Of a stretch of 55,776 nt of DNA, positions 45,856-53,430 are shown in pieces. Source of the DNA: an uncultured Bacteroidales bacterium (GTDB lineage Bacteria; Bacteroidota; Bacteroidia; Bacteroidales; Paludibacteraceae); NCBI GenBank assembly GCA_900316995.1, contig ONEZ01000014.1, positions 1 to 55,776 on the forward strand. Reading direction: 5' to 3'. The stretch's first letter is position 1. Each line of letters begins with the position of its first letter. Made by a program: the position numbers and the translations under genes. The notes under the pieces were generated by a model. That model saw only the letters and a list, made by a program, of their open reading frames with translations. It was not told where the DNA came from and did no database searches.

Positions 45856-46734
45856 ATGCTGAAAGGTTTCAAGAGATATTTAGTGCTTGAAAAAAGCTAC
45901 TCTCCAAACACTATAGAGGCGTATGTGCGTGATGTAGAGAAATTGTTGGAGTTCTTTGAGGAGACAGGGGTTGATTACAAAACTCCCAAACTTGATGATT
46001 TCACCGCTTTTCTGGTTGAGATAGGTTCAATGGGGATAGCCGTAAGGAGCCAGGCCAGAATAGTGTCAGGGATAAAGCAGTTCTATAAGTTCCTTGTAGT
46101 GGAGGATATATTAAAGGATAGCCCGGCGGAGCTTATAGAGGCGCCCAAAATAGGGCGTCACCTGCCCACAGTGCTGAGTGTGGAGGAGATAGACGCCATA
46201 AAGGGTGCAATAGACCTGAGCAAGGAGGAGGGGCACCGTAACCGAGCCATAATAGAGACTATGTATAGTTGCGGTCTGCGTGTGAGTGAGCTTGTGAATC
46301 TAAAGATAAGCAACGTATTTTTTGACGAGCAATATATAAGGGTTGAAGGCAAGGGTAGCAAACAGAGGCTTGTGCCAATATCGGAGCTTGCCATAAAAGA
46401 GATAAACAACTACCTGCCGTGGCGCAGGAGTCTTGAAATAAAACCAGGCAACACAGATTATCTGTTCCTAAACCGTAGAGGCGCAAAACTTACACGCCAG
46501 ATGGTCTTTATAATGTTGCGCAAGTATGCTGAAGAGGCCGGAGTTAAGACAGAGCTCAGCCCGCATACGCTTAGGCACTCATTTGCCACGCACCTGCTTG
46601 AAGGCGGGGCAAACTTAAGAGCCATACAGCAGATGCTTGGACATGAGAGCATACTAACTACTGAGATATACACTCACATTAGTATGGACACACTCAGAAA
46701 TACTATAGCGGAGTTTCATCCGAGAGGAAGATAA
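45856..46734 (+). CDS. xerD: tyrosine recombinase XerD
   Basis: 292 residues. XerD acts with XerC at dif to resolve chromosome dimers. N-terminal SAM-like domain FKRYLVLEKSYSPNTIEAYV; catalytic residues in SCGLRVSELVNL (R), KGSKQRLVPI (K), LSPHTLRHSFATHLLEGGA (H-x-x-R), LGHESILTTEIYTH (H and nucleophile Y). Length and motifs are those of core-genome XerD rather than a mobile integrase. Start ATG 45856; the ten codons before it are translated repeat. Confidence 0.93.
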   Translation: MLKGFKRYLVLEKSYSPNTIEAYVRDVEKLLEFFEETGVDYKTPKLDDFTAFLVEIGSMGIAVRSQARIVSGIKQFYKFLVVEDILKDSPAELIEAPKIGRHLPTVLSVEEIDAIKGAIDLSKEEGHRNRAIIETMYSCGLRVSELVNLKISNVFFDEQYIRVEGKGSKQRLVPISELAIKEINNYLPWRRSLEIKPGNTDYLFLNRRGAKLTRQMVFIMLRKYAEEAGVKTELSPHTLRHSFATHLLEGGANLRAIQQMLGHESILTTEIYTHISMDTLRNTIAEFHPRGR

Positions 46735-46737
46735 TAA

Positions 46738-46815
46738 CAGGTGAATTGGTGAGCAGGTGAATCGTTGAATCGAAAATGGATTAATAGATTAACCGATTGA
46801 CCGATTCACGATTAA
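46738..46815. repeat. GGTGAATCG / CGATTAACCGATT intergenic repeat before pta
   Basis: Imperfect CAGGTGAAT, TGGATTAAT, AGATTAACCGATTGACC words fill the whole gap between xerD and pta and end 13 bases before the pta ATG. Confidence 0.75.
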
Positions 46816-46828
46816 ACATAAAAGAAAA

Positions 46829-47830
46829 ATGAACATATTTGAACAGCTGGCTGCAAAAGCCAAGGCAGACAAAAAGAGAATTGTGTTGCCTGAATCATTA
46901 GAGCCTCGTACACTTGAGGCTGCTTCCAAGGTAATAACAGATGGGTTAGCGGATATAATCCTGTTGGGTAAAAAACAAGAGATAATGGTAAAAGCCGCAG
47001 AAATGGGGCTTGCAAACATAGACAAAGCCACCATTTTTGACGTAGAGTCAGACCCTAAGGCGCAGGTTTATGTGGATTTGCTATACAATCTGCGTAAGAA
47101 CAAGGGAATGAGTGAGGAGGAGGCCAGGAAACTTGTATTTGGCAATCCGCTCTATCTTGCTTCTCTTATGGTTAAGAACGGCGATGCAGATGGTGAGGTG
47201 GCTGGAGCTATGAACGCCACAAGCAATGTTCTCCGTCCTGCTCTCCAGATAATTAAGATGAAAAAGGGCATTAGCGTGGTGTCTGGTGCGTTCCTTATGA
47301 TAATACCTAAACCTGAGTATGGCAATAATGGTATGTTTATATTTGCAGATTGCGCAGTTACTCCAGACCCAACCGCAGAGCAGCTTGCTGAGATTGCTGT
47401 TGTGAGCGCATCAACCGCCCGTGTGCTTGGCGGATATGAGCCAAAAGTGGCTATGCTCAGCTTCTCAACCAAGGGCAGTGCCAAACATGAGTGTGTGGAG
47501 AAGGTGCAAACCGCCACACGTCTTGCCAAAGAGATGGCTCCAGAGCTTTGCCTTGACGGAGAGTTTCAGGCAGATGCAGCCATTGTGCCATCTGTGGGTA
47601 AGAGCAAAGCCCCGGGCAGTTCTATACAGGGTGATGCCAATGTGCTTGTGTTCCCTAACCTTGATGCCGGAAACATAGGCTACAAACTTGCACAGCGTCT
47701 AAGCGGCGGTATAGCAGTTGGCCCTATCCTGCAAGGTATGGCGGCACCAGTAAATGACCTGTCACGTGGCTGTAATGTAGATGATGTGGTTAAGATGATT
47801 ATCATAACCTCAAATCAGGCGCAGGCTTAG
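46829..47830 (+). CDS. pta: phosphate acetyltransferase
   Basis: 333 residues. Pta converts acetyl-CoA and phosphate to acetyl phosphate. The catalytic domain motifs KKRIVLPESLEPRTLEAA, GEVAGAMNATSNVLRPALQ, LSFSTKGSAKHECVEKV and NVLVFPNLDAGNIGYKLAQR are present. It is the short form without the N-terminal regulatory domain of E. coli Pta. With ackA downstream it forms the acetate-producing, ATP-yielding pathway. A repeat-rich 122-base gap separates it from ackA. Confidence 0.96.
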   Translation: MNIFEQLAAKAKADKKRIVLPESLEPRTLEAASKVITDGLADIILLGKKQEIMVKAAEMGLANIDKATIFDVESDPKAQVYVDLLYNLRKNKGMSEEEARKLVFGNPLYLASLMVKNGDADGEVAGAMNATSNVLRPALQIIKMKKGISVVSGAFLMIIPKPEYGNNGMFIFADCAVTPDPTAEQLAEIAVVSASTARVLGGYEPKVAMLSFSTKGSAKHECVEKVQTATRLAKEMAPELCLDGEFQADAAIVPSVGKSKAPGSSIQGDANVLVFPNLDAGNIGYKLAQRLSGGIAVGPILQGMAAPVNDLSRGCNVDDVVKMIIITSNQAQA

Positions 47831-47945
47831 TTGACGGTTGATAGTTGACATTTGACAGTTAAATGATGTGCGTCATCCTGAGCGAAACGTAGTTTAGCGA
47901 AGGATCTCACGATTCACCAATTAACCGAATAACCGATTAAACAAT
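47828..47945. repeat. composite repeat between pta and ackA
   Basis: Three repeat families in a row: TTGACGG/TTGATAG/TTGACAT/TTGACAG heptamers at 47828-47862, the dispersed GTCATCCTGAGCGAAACG unit at 47869-47908, and CGATTCACC/AACCGATTAA words at 47908-47941. The pta TAG stop directly touches the first. Confidence 0.78.
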
Positions 47946-47952
47946 AATAATT

Positions 47953-49149
47953 ATGAAAATTTTAGTAATAAACAGCGGAAGCTCATCTGTGAAATACAAA
48001 CTGTTTGACATGGCAGCTGGTGGAGAAATTCTTGCATCGGGAGGTGTGGAGAAGATTGGTCTTCCAGATTCATGTCTCGTTCTTAAAATGAAGGACGGCT
48101 CTAAAAAGACCCTGATGCGTAATATGCCTACACACACAGAGTCCATAGCATTTATATTTGAAACTCTCACATCCAAGGAGGAATGGGGTGCTATAAAATC
48201 TTTAGATGAAGTAAATGCCGTTGGTCATCGTGTGGTTCATGGCGGTGAGAAGTTCAATAAGAGCGTTCTAATTACAGATGAGGTTCTTGAGCAGATAGAG
48301 AAGTGCGCTGATATGGCTCCGCTCCATAACCCTGCCAATATTGAGGGCATACGCACTATTGCAGCCCTGCTGCCGTCTGTGCCTCAGGTTGCTGTGTTTG
48401 ATACGGCATTTCACCAGACCATGCCTAAGAAGGCGTTTATGTATGCTTTGCCGTACTCTCTCTATGAGAAATACGGAATACGTCGCTACGGATTCCACGG
48501 AACCAGCCACCGCTATGTGAGCGCACGTGCCTGTGAGTTCCTTGGCATCCCTCAGAAGGGCACAAGAATGATTACTTGCCATATAGGAAACGGCGGTTCC
48601 ATTACAGCTGTAAAAGATGGTGAGAGCATAGATACCACTATGGGTTTCACGCCGCTTGAAGGTCTTATGATGGGTACTCGCTCTGGCGATATTGATGCAG
48701 GTGCGGTAACCTATATAATGAACAAAGAGGGTCTTGACGCAAACGGAATATCAAACCTGCTAAACAAGAAGAGTGGTGTGGAAGGCATATCAGGTGTTTC
48801 ATCAGATATGCGTGACGCCCAGGCTGCCGCTGAGGCTGGCAACGAGCGTGCCGCACTGGCGCTTGATATGTACATTTACCGCATAGTCAAGTACATAGGC
48901 GCATATACTGCAGCTCTTGGCGGTGTTGATGTTATCGTCCTTACCGCAGGAGTGGGAGAGAATCAGGCTCCTATCCGCAAGTCTATATGTGAGAAACTTG
49001 GATTCCTCGGCGTTAAGTTTGATGAGGAGGCTAACAAGTGCCGTGGTATTGAACGTGTTATAACCACTCCGGATTCTCCTGTTACTGTGGTTATTATACC
49101 TACCGATGAGGAACTTATGATAGCAAATGATACTGTTGAACTCATTTGA
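47953..49149 (+). CDS. ackA: acetate kinase
   Basis: 398 residues. AckA makes ATP and acetate from acetyl phosphate. ASKHA-fold motifs: MKILVINSGSSSVKYKLFD (phosphate 1), VGHRVVHGGEKF with the substrate Arg, YGFHGTSHRYVS with the catalytic-site His, ITCHIGNGGSITAV, and LTAGVGENQAPIR. Full length. The stop codon (49147-49149) lies inside an 18-bp perfect inverted repeat. Confidence 0.97.
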   Translation: MKILVINSGSSSVKYKLFDMAAGGEILASGGVEKIGLPDSCLVLKMKDGSKKTLMRNMPTHTESIAFIFETLTSKEEWGAIKSLDEVNAVGHRVVHGGEKFNKSVLITDEVLEQIEKCADMAPLHNPANIEGIRTIAALLPSVPQVAVFDTAFHQTMPKKAFMYALPYSLYEKYGIRRYGFHGTSHRYVSARACEFLGIPQKGTRMITCHIGNGGSITAVKDGESIDTTMGFTPLEGLMMGTRSGDIDAGAVTYIMNKEGLDANGISNLLNKKSGVEGISGVSSDMRDAQAAAEAGNERAALALDMYIYRIVKYIGAYTAALGGVDVIVLTAGVGENQAPIRKSICEKLGFLGVKFDEEANKCRGIERVITTPDSPVTVVIIPTDEELMIANDTVELI

Positions 49150-49164
49150 GTTCAACAGTATCAT
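49127..49164. terminator. perfect 18-bp inverted repeat over the ackA stop
   Basis: ATGATACTGTTGAACTCA at 49127-49144, two T, and the exact complement at 49147-49164. There is no clear U-run, so it may act as a rho-independent-like barrier or an RNA-stability hairpin rather than a canonical terminator. Confidence 0.75.
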
Positions 49165-49186
49165 ACCTGATCTCACATTTTCCAGT

Positions 49187-49792
49187 ATGAACGATTCTCT
49201 TGCAAAGATACTCACCATTGTGTTTCAGCCTCTGCTGATGCCTCTCTACGGGCTGCTGATGCTGATAGCGGTACCAGAGTTTTATGGCTACAATATGCTC
49301 ATAAAACTTATAGTTATTGGCATTGCCATATTACTTATGGTGGTGCTGCCGGTACTGTGGTATTTTATGCTTGTTAAGTTAGGTGTTATAACCACTCCGC
49401 AGGCGTCTGATAGGCGTGAACGTGTGTGGGCGTACCTGTTCACTATATTATGCTATGCAGGTACTGCAGCGTTTTTCTATGCTGTGGAGTCTTATACTAT
49501 AGCTCACGTAATCACAATGGCGGTAGCGTTACTCGCCACGGTGCTGGTTATAAATTTCTTCTGGAAGATTTCAGCTCATGCCACTGGTGTGAGCGGTCTG
49601 CTTGGTGCGTCAATCTCCATAGGCTTGGCATACGGAGCATATAATCCGGCATTATATGTAGCACTCATTATGATATGCGGTTTTGTTTGCTCTGCGCGCT
49701 TGCAGCTTGAGGCTCATACGCCCGCACAGCTTGTTGCCGGCACCATATTGGGCTTTACCTTCATGCTTCCACTACTGTTGCTAATGTGGTAG
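49187..49792 (+). CDS. PAP2-like membrane protein
   Basis: 201 residues with about six membrane helices. The C-terminal half has weak PAP2-phosphatase-like motifs: KISAHATGVSGLLGA (S-A-H in place of S-G-H) and ARLQLEAHTPAQLVAG (S/A-R, then H). The first phosphatase motif K-x6-R-P is not obvious, so activity is uncertain. The frame opens at 49127 inside the ackA hairpin, but ATG 49187 starts the natural N-terminus MNDSLAKILTIVFQP. It ends eight bases before the integrated element. Confidence 0.72.
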   Translation: MNDSLAKILTIVFQPLLMPLYGLLMLIAVPEFYGYNMLIKLIVIGIAILLMVVLPVLWYFMLVKLGVITTPQASDRRERVWAYLFTILCYAGTAAFFYAVESYTIAHVITMAVALLATVLVINFFWKISAHATGVSGLLGASISIGLAYGAYNPALYVALIMICGFVCSARLQLEAHTPAQLVAGTILGFTFMLPLLLLMW

Positions 49793-49800
49793 CGATTTTC

Positions 49801-49814
49801 GTACCTCCGAGGGG
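49801..49814. repeat. left attachment-site copy
   Basis: GTACCTCCGAGGGG, identical to 55678-55691. It copies the last 13 bases of tRNA-Arg plus one flanking base; sequence beyond differs (GGTCAA against AATCGA). Confidence 0.9.
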
Positions 49815-49930
49815 GGTCAAATTATTACATTTGCTTATATCAAAGAAATATGGAAATGCAGAATAAAGGCAAATGAAGCACTTCTGATGATGCTGCAAAG
49901 ATATAATAAAATGTAATAGAAAGCAAAAAA

Positions 49931-49953
49931 AGTTTCAGCAGTGTTTCAGTAAT
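49931..49953. repeat. left arm-type repeat pair (GTTTCAG motifs)
   Basis: AGTTTCAGCA then GTGTTTCAGTAAT: two spaced copies of TTTCAG(C/T)A. A matching pair stands at 55597-55619 near the right end, and an inverted copy (TTACTGAAAT) overlaps the integrase ATG at 49995-50004. They look like integrase or excisionase binding sites. Confidence 0.65.
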
Positions 49954-49975
49954 ACAGAAAGATTCATTATATTTG
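49944..49975 (+). promoter_or_regulatory. integrase promoter overlapping an arm repeat
   Basis: -7 box TATATTTG at 49968-49975; TTTC at 49944-49947, 20 bases upstream, serves as -33 with one mismatch and is part of the second GTTTCAG copy. Integrase binding could therefore repress its own gene. Confidence 0.55.
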
Positions 49976-50001
49976 TAGTGGATATTAAATGAATTACTGA
50001 A

Positions 50002-51399
50002 ATGGCTATTACTATCAACTTTGAAATTAACAACAGGGCTAATTCTTCTGGCCACTATGTTGTAATGCTGAGGCTCACTCAGGATAGGAAATTAAAAAGA
50101 ATCAAGACATCAATTCAGCTTAAGAGTAAATCTGATTGGAATGCAAAGAAGCAGTTAGTCAGGTCTTCTGAGCCTAATTATGAAGTATGGAACACTAACC
50201 TTCAGGACTTGAAAGAGGCCTACAGAAAGAATGCTGAGGCTCTTAAATCTGCTGGCAGATACACTATTGAGTGCCTTATGGCAAATGTTCAGTCTTCTGA
50301 AAAGACTTCATCCTTTTTGACTTATGCAGATGATAGAATTAAGGAGCTTAAAACATCAGGCAATTATCATAACTACAAAAAATACAACAATTTTTATAAT
50401 AAGCTGACAGACTTTCTTAAGAATGACTGCAAGAAGGATGATTTGTTATTTTCAGAACTAACTCCTGCCTTGCTGAATAAATTTGACACTTATTTACATA
50501 CATTACACAATGATAGGCAGCCAGACAGGCTGCTTCATCAGAACACTATTCAAGTTGCATTTAAGGTGTTTAAAGCATTGGTAAATAGGGCTATTAATGA
50601 TGATAAAGGCTATTTAACAATTGATGAAAGCCCTTTCAAGGTGTTTAAATTCTCTGGCATCAAAACTTGCAAGGAGAAGCTATATAAATCAGAAATACAA
50701 GCTATCAAGTCACTTGATTTGAAAGAAGGCAGCTTAATATGGCATTGCAGAAATTACTTCCTATTCAGCCTTTATTGTGCTGGCATAAGGTGTGCTGACT
50801 TCTGCTGCCTGAAGTGGTGTAATGTTATTGAGAATGGCAATAGGTTAAAGTATGTGATGCAGAAAAATAATAAAGAGAGAGATTTGCCTCTTATTGATGC
50901 AGCAAAGGCCATCCTAGAACATTATATAAGGCCAGAAGCAAAACCTTCAGACTACATTTTTCCACTACTTAACAATGATGCTGAATTTGTAAAAACTGAG
51001 TTTAATGTTATGCCTGCTGATAAAAAGAAAATGCTTTTTGATGCGATAGGTGCAAAGAATGCCCTTATCAATAAGGAGTTAAAAAAGATTGGTAAGCTGG
51101 CAGGCATTGAAAAAAATATTTCCTTCCATATAAGCAGGCACTCCTTCGCAAATATGGCAAAAGAGAAAGGAGTTGATGCTAGAATTATTCAGAGTCTTCT
51201 TGCACATTCTGAGTTAAGCACCACAGAAAGGTATATGGGGAGCTTTGATACTGATTCAAATGATAAGGCTTTAAGAGATGTTTTTGATAATTCTTCAGAT
51301 GTGGCTTCTGATACTGATGCACTGCTTCAGCAGCTGAAAAGTCTTGATGCTACATCATTGGCTGACCTGTTGAACAAACTTCAATCATCCAATAAATAA
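50002..51399 (+). CDS. tyrosine recombinase/integrase of the element
   Basis: 465 residues in the layout of Bacteroidota mobile-element integrases: an N-terminal arm-binding region (INFEINNRANSSGHYVVMLRL), a SAM-like core-binding domain (FLTYADDRIKELKTSGNYHN), and a catalytic domain with R in CAGIRCADFCCLKW (about residue 263), the H-x-x-R pair in FHISRHSFANMA (about 375), H in LLAHSELSTTERYMG and the nucleophile Y (about 410). It should catalyse integration at tRNA-Arg. Arg codons are only AGA/AGG, unlike host genes. The gene lies at the end away from the tRNA. An imperfect inverted repeat (51415-51448) follows it. Confidence 0.93.
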   Translation: MAITINFEINNRANSSGHYVVMLRLTQDRKLKRIKTSIQLKSKSDWNAKKQLVRSSEPNYEVWNTNLQDLKEAYRKNAEALKSAGRYTIECLMANVQSSEKTSSFLTYADDRIKELKTSGNYHNYKKYNNFYNKLTDFLKNDCKKDDLLFSELTPALLNKFDTYLHTLHNDRQPDRLLHQNTIQVAFKVFKALVNRAINDDKGYLTIDESPFKVFKFSGIKTCKEKLYKSEIQAIKSLDLKEGSLIWHCRNYFLFSLYCAGIRCADFCCLKWCNVIENGNRLKYVMQKNNKERDLPLIDAAKAILEHYIRPEAKPSDYIFPLLNNDAEFVKTEFNVMPADKKKMLFDAIGAKNALINKELKKIGKLAGIEKNISFHISRHSFANMAKEKGVDARIIQSLLAHSELSTTERYMGSFDTDSNDKALRDVFDNSSDVASDTDALLQQLKSLDATSLADLLNKLQSSNK

Positions 51400-51565
51400 A
51401 GCTGGCTCAGGAATGCAGAATTTGCCCTGTTTTCTGCCCAAATTCAGCAGGTAATTCTTCTGTTGTAGAAGTGTTCTGAACTTGAATTGGAGGCTTGCAA
51501 GGTGGCAAATAACAACACAGAGAATGTTTTTAAATATGATGTAAAAATACAAGAATTCTTATTAT
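51400..51565. other. short gap after the integrase with an imperfect hairpin
   Basis: GCAGAATTTG (51415-51424) and CAAATTCAGC (51439-51448) form a 10-bp stem with one mismatch; no U-run follows. No promoter of the TAnnTTTG type is visible ahead of the next gene. Confidence 0.4.
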
Positions 51566-52396
51566 ATGAAACTGAACATTATAGAGGCTGTTGAAGATTT
51601 TTCAGCCATTACAGAGAAGTGCAAAACTATCCTATCAAAGTATGATATCACACTTGAAGAACACAGGTACTTTGACCTTTTCAATATAGTTACTAAACTA
51701 TTCTTCAAGTATATAGATGTGAAGCATCCTGACAACATTAAACATAATGCATTAATGCTTACAAGCCTTTTTAAGGAAGCTAAAGATATCAGGATAAGTG
51801 GATATGTCAAGGGTGTTGGAGTAAAGAAATATAAGATTGAAAAAGGCCTTCAGGAGCTGCTTTGGCTTTTCTTGAATGACTATGTAATAAAAGCCTGCAA
51901 TTATAATTGTGACTATAAATGCAGTGAAGAACACAAAGTTTACTCTTTGGAGGCTTTTATATGTTACTTGGAGGCTCTGGAAAGCAACAAATTAAATTCT
52001 GAGGTTAAAGAGTATCAAAGGAATTATTTCAGCCCAAATCTTGATAATAAAAGTTATGTTTTGCCTGATGATATGCTAAAATCATTAATTGAATATGAGT
52101 CATTGCGAATTGGAAAGGTTAAGTCCTTAGCTGGTTATGGTGACAAGTTTATTCCATTGTATGGGTGGGCAGTGGAACAGATGCTGGCAAAACTACCTGA
52201 ATTGAATGGTCTGAACAAGACTCAGAGGCTCTGTCTTATTGGAGATATTTTGGAAGCTAACCATTGCTTCTCTGATGATATGTCTGAAACATGGAAGCTT
52301 GCTTCAAATGATGATAAGATGCATATAATTGACAACTGCTATAAAAGCTACAAAAATGCTTTGAAAAAAAACAAGAAGGCCTGCAAAGGCAAATAA
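51566..52396 (+). CDS. unknown element protein
   Basis: 276 residues, not recognised. Lys-rich and mostly helical by composition; a middle segment YNCDYKCSEEHKVYSLEAF has two cysteines four apart, and the end is a basic tail (YKNALKKNKKACKGK). Position after the integrase recalls the accessory protein of other small Bacteroidota elements, but I find no RteC, relaxase or toxin motif. It contains the only CGA arginine codon I noticed in the element (52106). A hairpin with a T-run follows. Confidence 0.7.
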   Translation: MKLNIIEAVEDFSAITEKCKTILSKYDITLEEHRYFDLFNIVTKLFFKYIDVKHPDNIKHNALMLTSLFKEAKDIRISGYVKGVGVKKYKIEKGLQELLWLFLNDYVIKACNYNCDYKCSEEHKVYSLEAFICYLEALESNKLNSEVKEYQRNYFSPNLDNKSYVLPDDMLKSLIEYESLRIGKVKSLAGYGDKFIPLYGWAVEQMLAKLPELNGLNKTQRLCLIGDILEANHCFSDDMSETWKLASNDDKMHIIDNCYKSYKNALKKNKKACKGK

Positions 52397-52417
52397 TTAT
52401 CTTCACATATAACTTAG

Positions 52418-52470
52418 AATCGTAAAAATGTGGTCTGAAAAATGGCTGATTTTTACGATTTGTTTTTTTT
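52418..52470. promoter_or_regulatory. 12-bp palindrome AATCGTAAAAAT, operator or terminator
   Basis: AATCGTAAAAAT (52418-52429) and its exact complement ATTTTTACGATT (52449-52460), 19 bases apart, then TGTTTTTTTT. The T-run allows a terminator reading for the upstream gene; the place just ahead of the HTH-gene promoter allows an operator. The two arms hold two of the seven CG pairs in the element. Confidence 0.6.
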
Positions 52471-52493
52471 GATTTTACTCAAATTCTCTCTAA

Positions 52494-52501
52494 TATATTT
52501 G
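52494..52501 (+). promoter_or_regulatory. -7 box of the HTH gene
   Basis: TATATTTG, full match. TTTG at 52468-52471 stands 22 bases upstream, slightly long. The likely transcript covers the remaining element genes. Confidence 0.5.
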
Positions 52502-52563
52502 CATCAGGAATCAGGACAAAAAAAGCAGTGTTGCAATTGGGATGCCTGATATATTAGAATAAT

Positions 52564-52878
52564 ATGAATAATACAGATTCAACAGGGAATGCCTCTCTTT
52601 CAATGGTGGTTATCCCTAAAAGTGTGTGGGAAGGACTTGCAAAAGATGTTCAAGAGGTCAAGTCCATTCTCACAAAGAAGGCAGAAGATGCTGTGAATAG
52701 TCAGTACATTGAATCTTCTGAGGTTAAAAAAATTTTGGGTGTTTCTCAAAAGACTTGGCAGAACTACAGAGATGAAAGAAGACTTCCATTTGTTCAATTT
52801 GGAAGGAAAATCTTTGTTAAGAGAGTGGACTTGGAATCTTTTATGGAGTCACACAAAATATGTTGCACTAATGGTTGA
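52564..52878 (+). CDS. excisionase-like helix-turn-helix protein
   Basis: 104 residues. After a charged N-terminal helix, the C-terminal half YIESSEVKKILGVSQKTW, then QNYRDERRLPFVQFGRKIFVKRVDLESFM, is a MerR-like winged HTH (HTH_17) as found in Xis-type directionality factors. It probably helps excision or regulates the element. It is the first gene after the AATCGTAAAAAT palindrome, whose symmetry suits binding by this protein (inference). Confidence 0.82.
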   Translation: MNNTDSTGNASLSMVVIPKSVWEGLAKDVQEVKSILTKKAEDAVNSQYIESSEVKKILGVSQKTWQNYRDERRLPFVQFGRKIFVKRVDLESFMESHKICCTNG

Positions 52879-52890
52879 AAGGGTATTAAA

Positions 52891-53403
52891 ATGAATAAAG
52901 ATTTTATCAATGCAACCAGACAGACTGCAATTTATAAGTTAAAAGAGGGTACTAAAGGCAGTTATTATTGGTTCAGTGGTTCAAGGTGCTTGCCTAATAG
53001 AATAAGCCTCAGCATTGGTGGTGAGTACTCAAAGGTTCAGAAGAAAGGAAGAAATTTGCAGGATGTTATTGCAGGGCAATTAATATCAACCTTTAAGGTT
53101 TGCGAGTCTTCTCCACTCAAAATGTTCAGGCCATACTGCTGTAGAACTCAGATTTGGCAGAAGGCAGAATATCCTGCCCTGTTTGGATATGGTACATTGG
53201 GCATAACTGGTGAGGATGGGAGAATTTTTGACACAAAAGATTTGATAGTGCTTAGGTGTAATTCAAATTGTGATATTGTAAAAGTGCATATCTTCAATGG
53301 CTTGGGTACTCCTGATGCAGTGCTTGATGTTATGGGCTTTGTGAATGAGCTGGAGAAAGGTGAGTTTGAGCAAGTGAGTATAAATCAGGAGGGCAGACTC
53401 TGA
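52891..53403 (+). CDS. unknown element protein before the replication gene
   Basis: 170 residues, not recognised. A Lys/Gly-rich start (KLKEGTKGSYYWFSGSRC), a cysteine-bearing middle (FRPYCCRTQIWQKAEYP) and a compact mixed alpha/beta end (VHIFNGLGTPDAVLDVMGF). It lies 12 bases after the HTH gene and 27 before the replication-like gene, so they are probably co-transcribed. Its size and place ahead of the replication gene allow a helper or DNA-binding role, but nothing shows it. Confidence 0.68.
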   Translation: MNKDFINATRQTAIYKLKEGTKGSYYWFSGSRCLPNRISLSIGGEYSKVQKKGRNLQDVIAGQLISTFKVCESSPLKMFRPYCCRTQIWQKAEYPALFGYGTLGITGEDGRIFDTKDLIVLRCNSNCDIVKVHIFNGLGTPDAVLDVMGFVNELEKGEFEQVSINQEGRL

Positions 53404-53415
53404 GCCTGCCCTCCT
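53388..53415 (+). terminator. hairpin over the stop of the 170-residue gene
   Basis: GGAGGGCAG (53388-53396) with CTGCCCTCC (53406-53414), 9-base loop containing the stop codon, followed by TTTGG. A strong stem without CG; may attenuate transcription into the replication gene. Confidence 0.65.
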
Positions 53416-53430
53416 TTGGATATTAAATGA

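Noticed and set aside
45856-46734. XerD-like gene as a mobile-element integrase
   Set aside because: Length, motifs and core-gene neighbours fit housekeeping XerD; no att-like repeats flank it and CG content is normal.
11677-49792. Insertion sequences or transposases in the chromosomal part
   Set aside because: No transposase frame or long terminal inverted repeats were seen; repeats there are short and non-coding.
51566-52396. RteC-like excision regulator, suggested by position after the integrase
   Set aside because: Sequence shows none of the RteC features I know; left as unknown.
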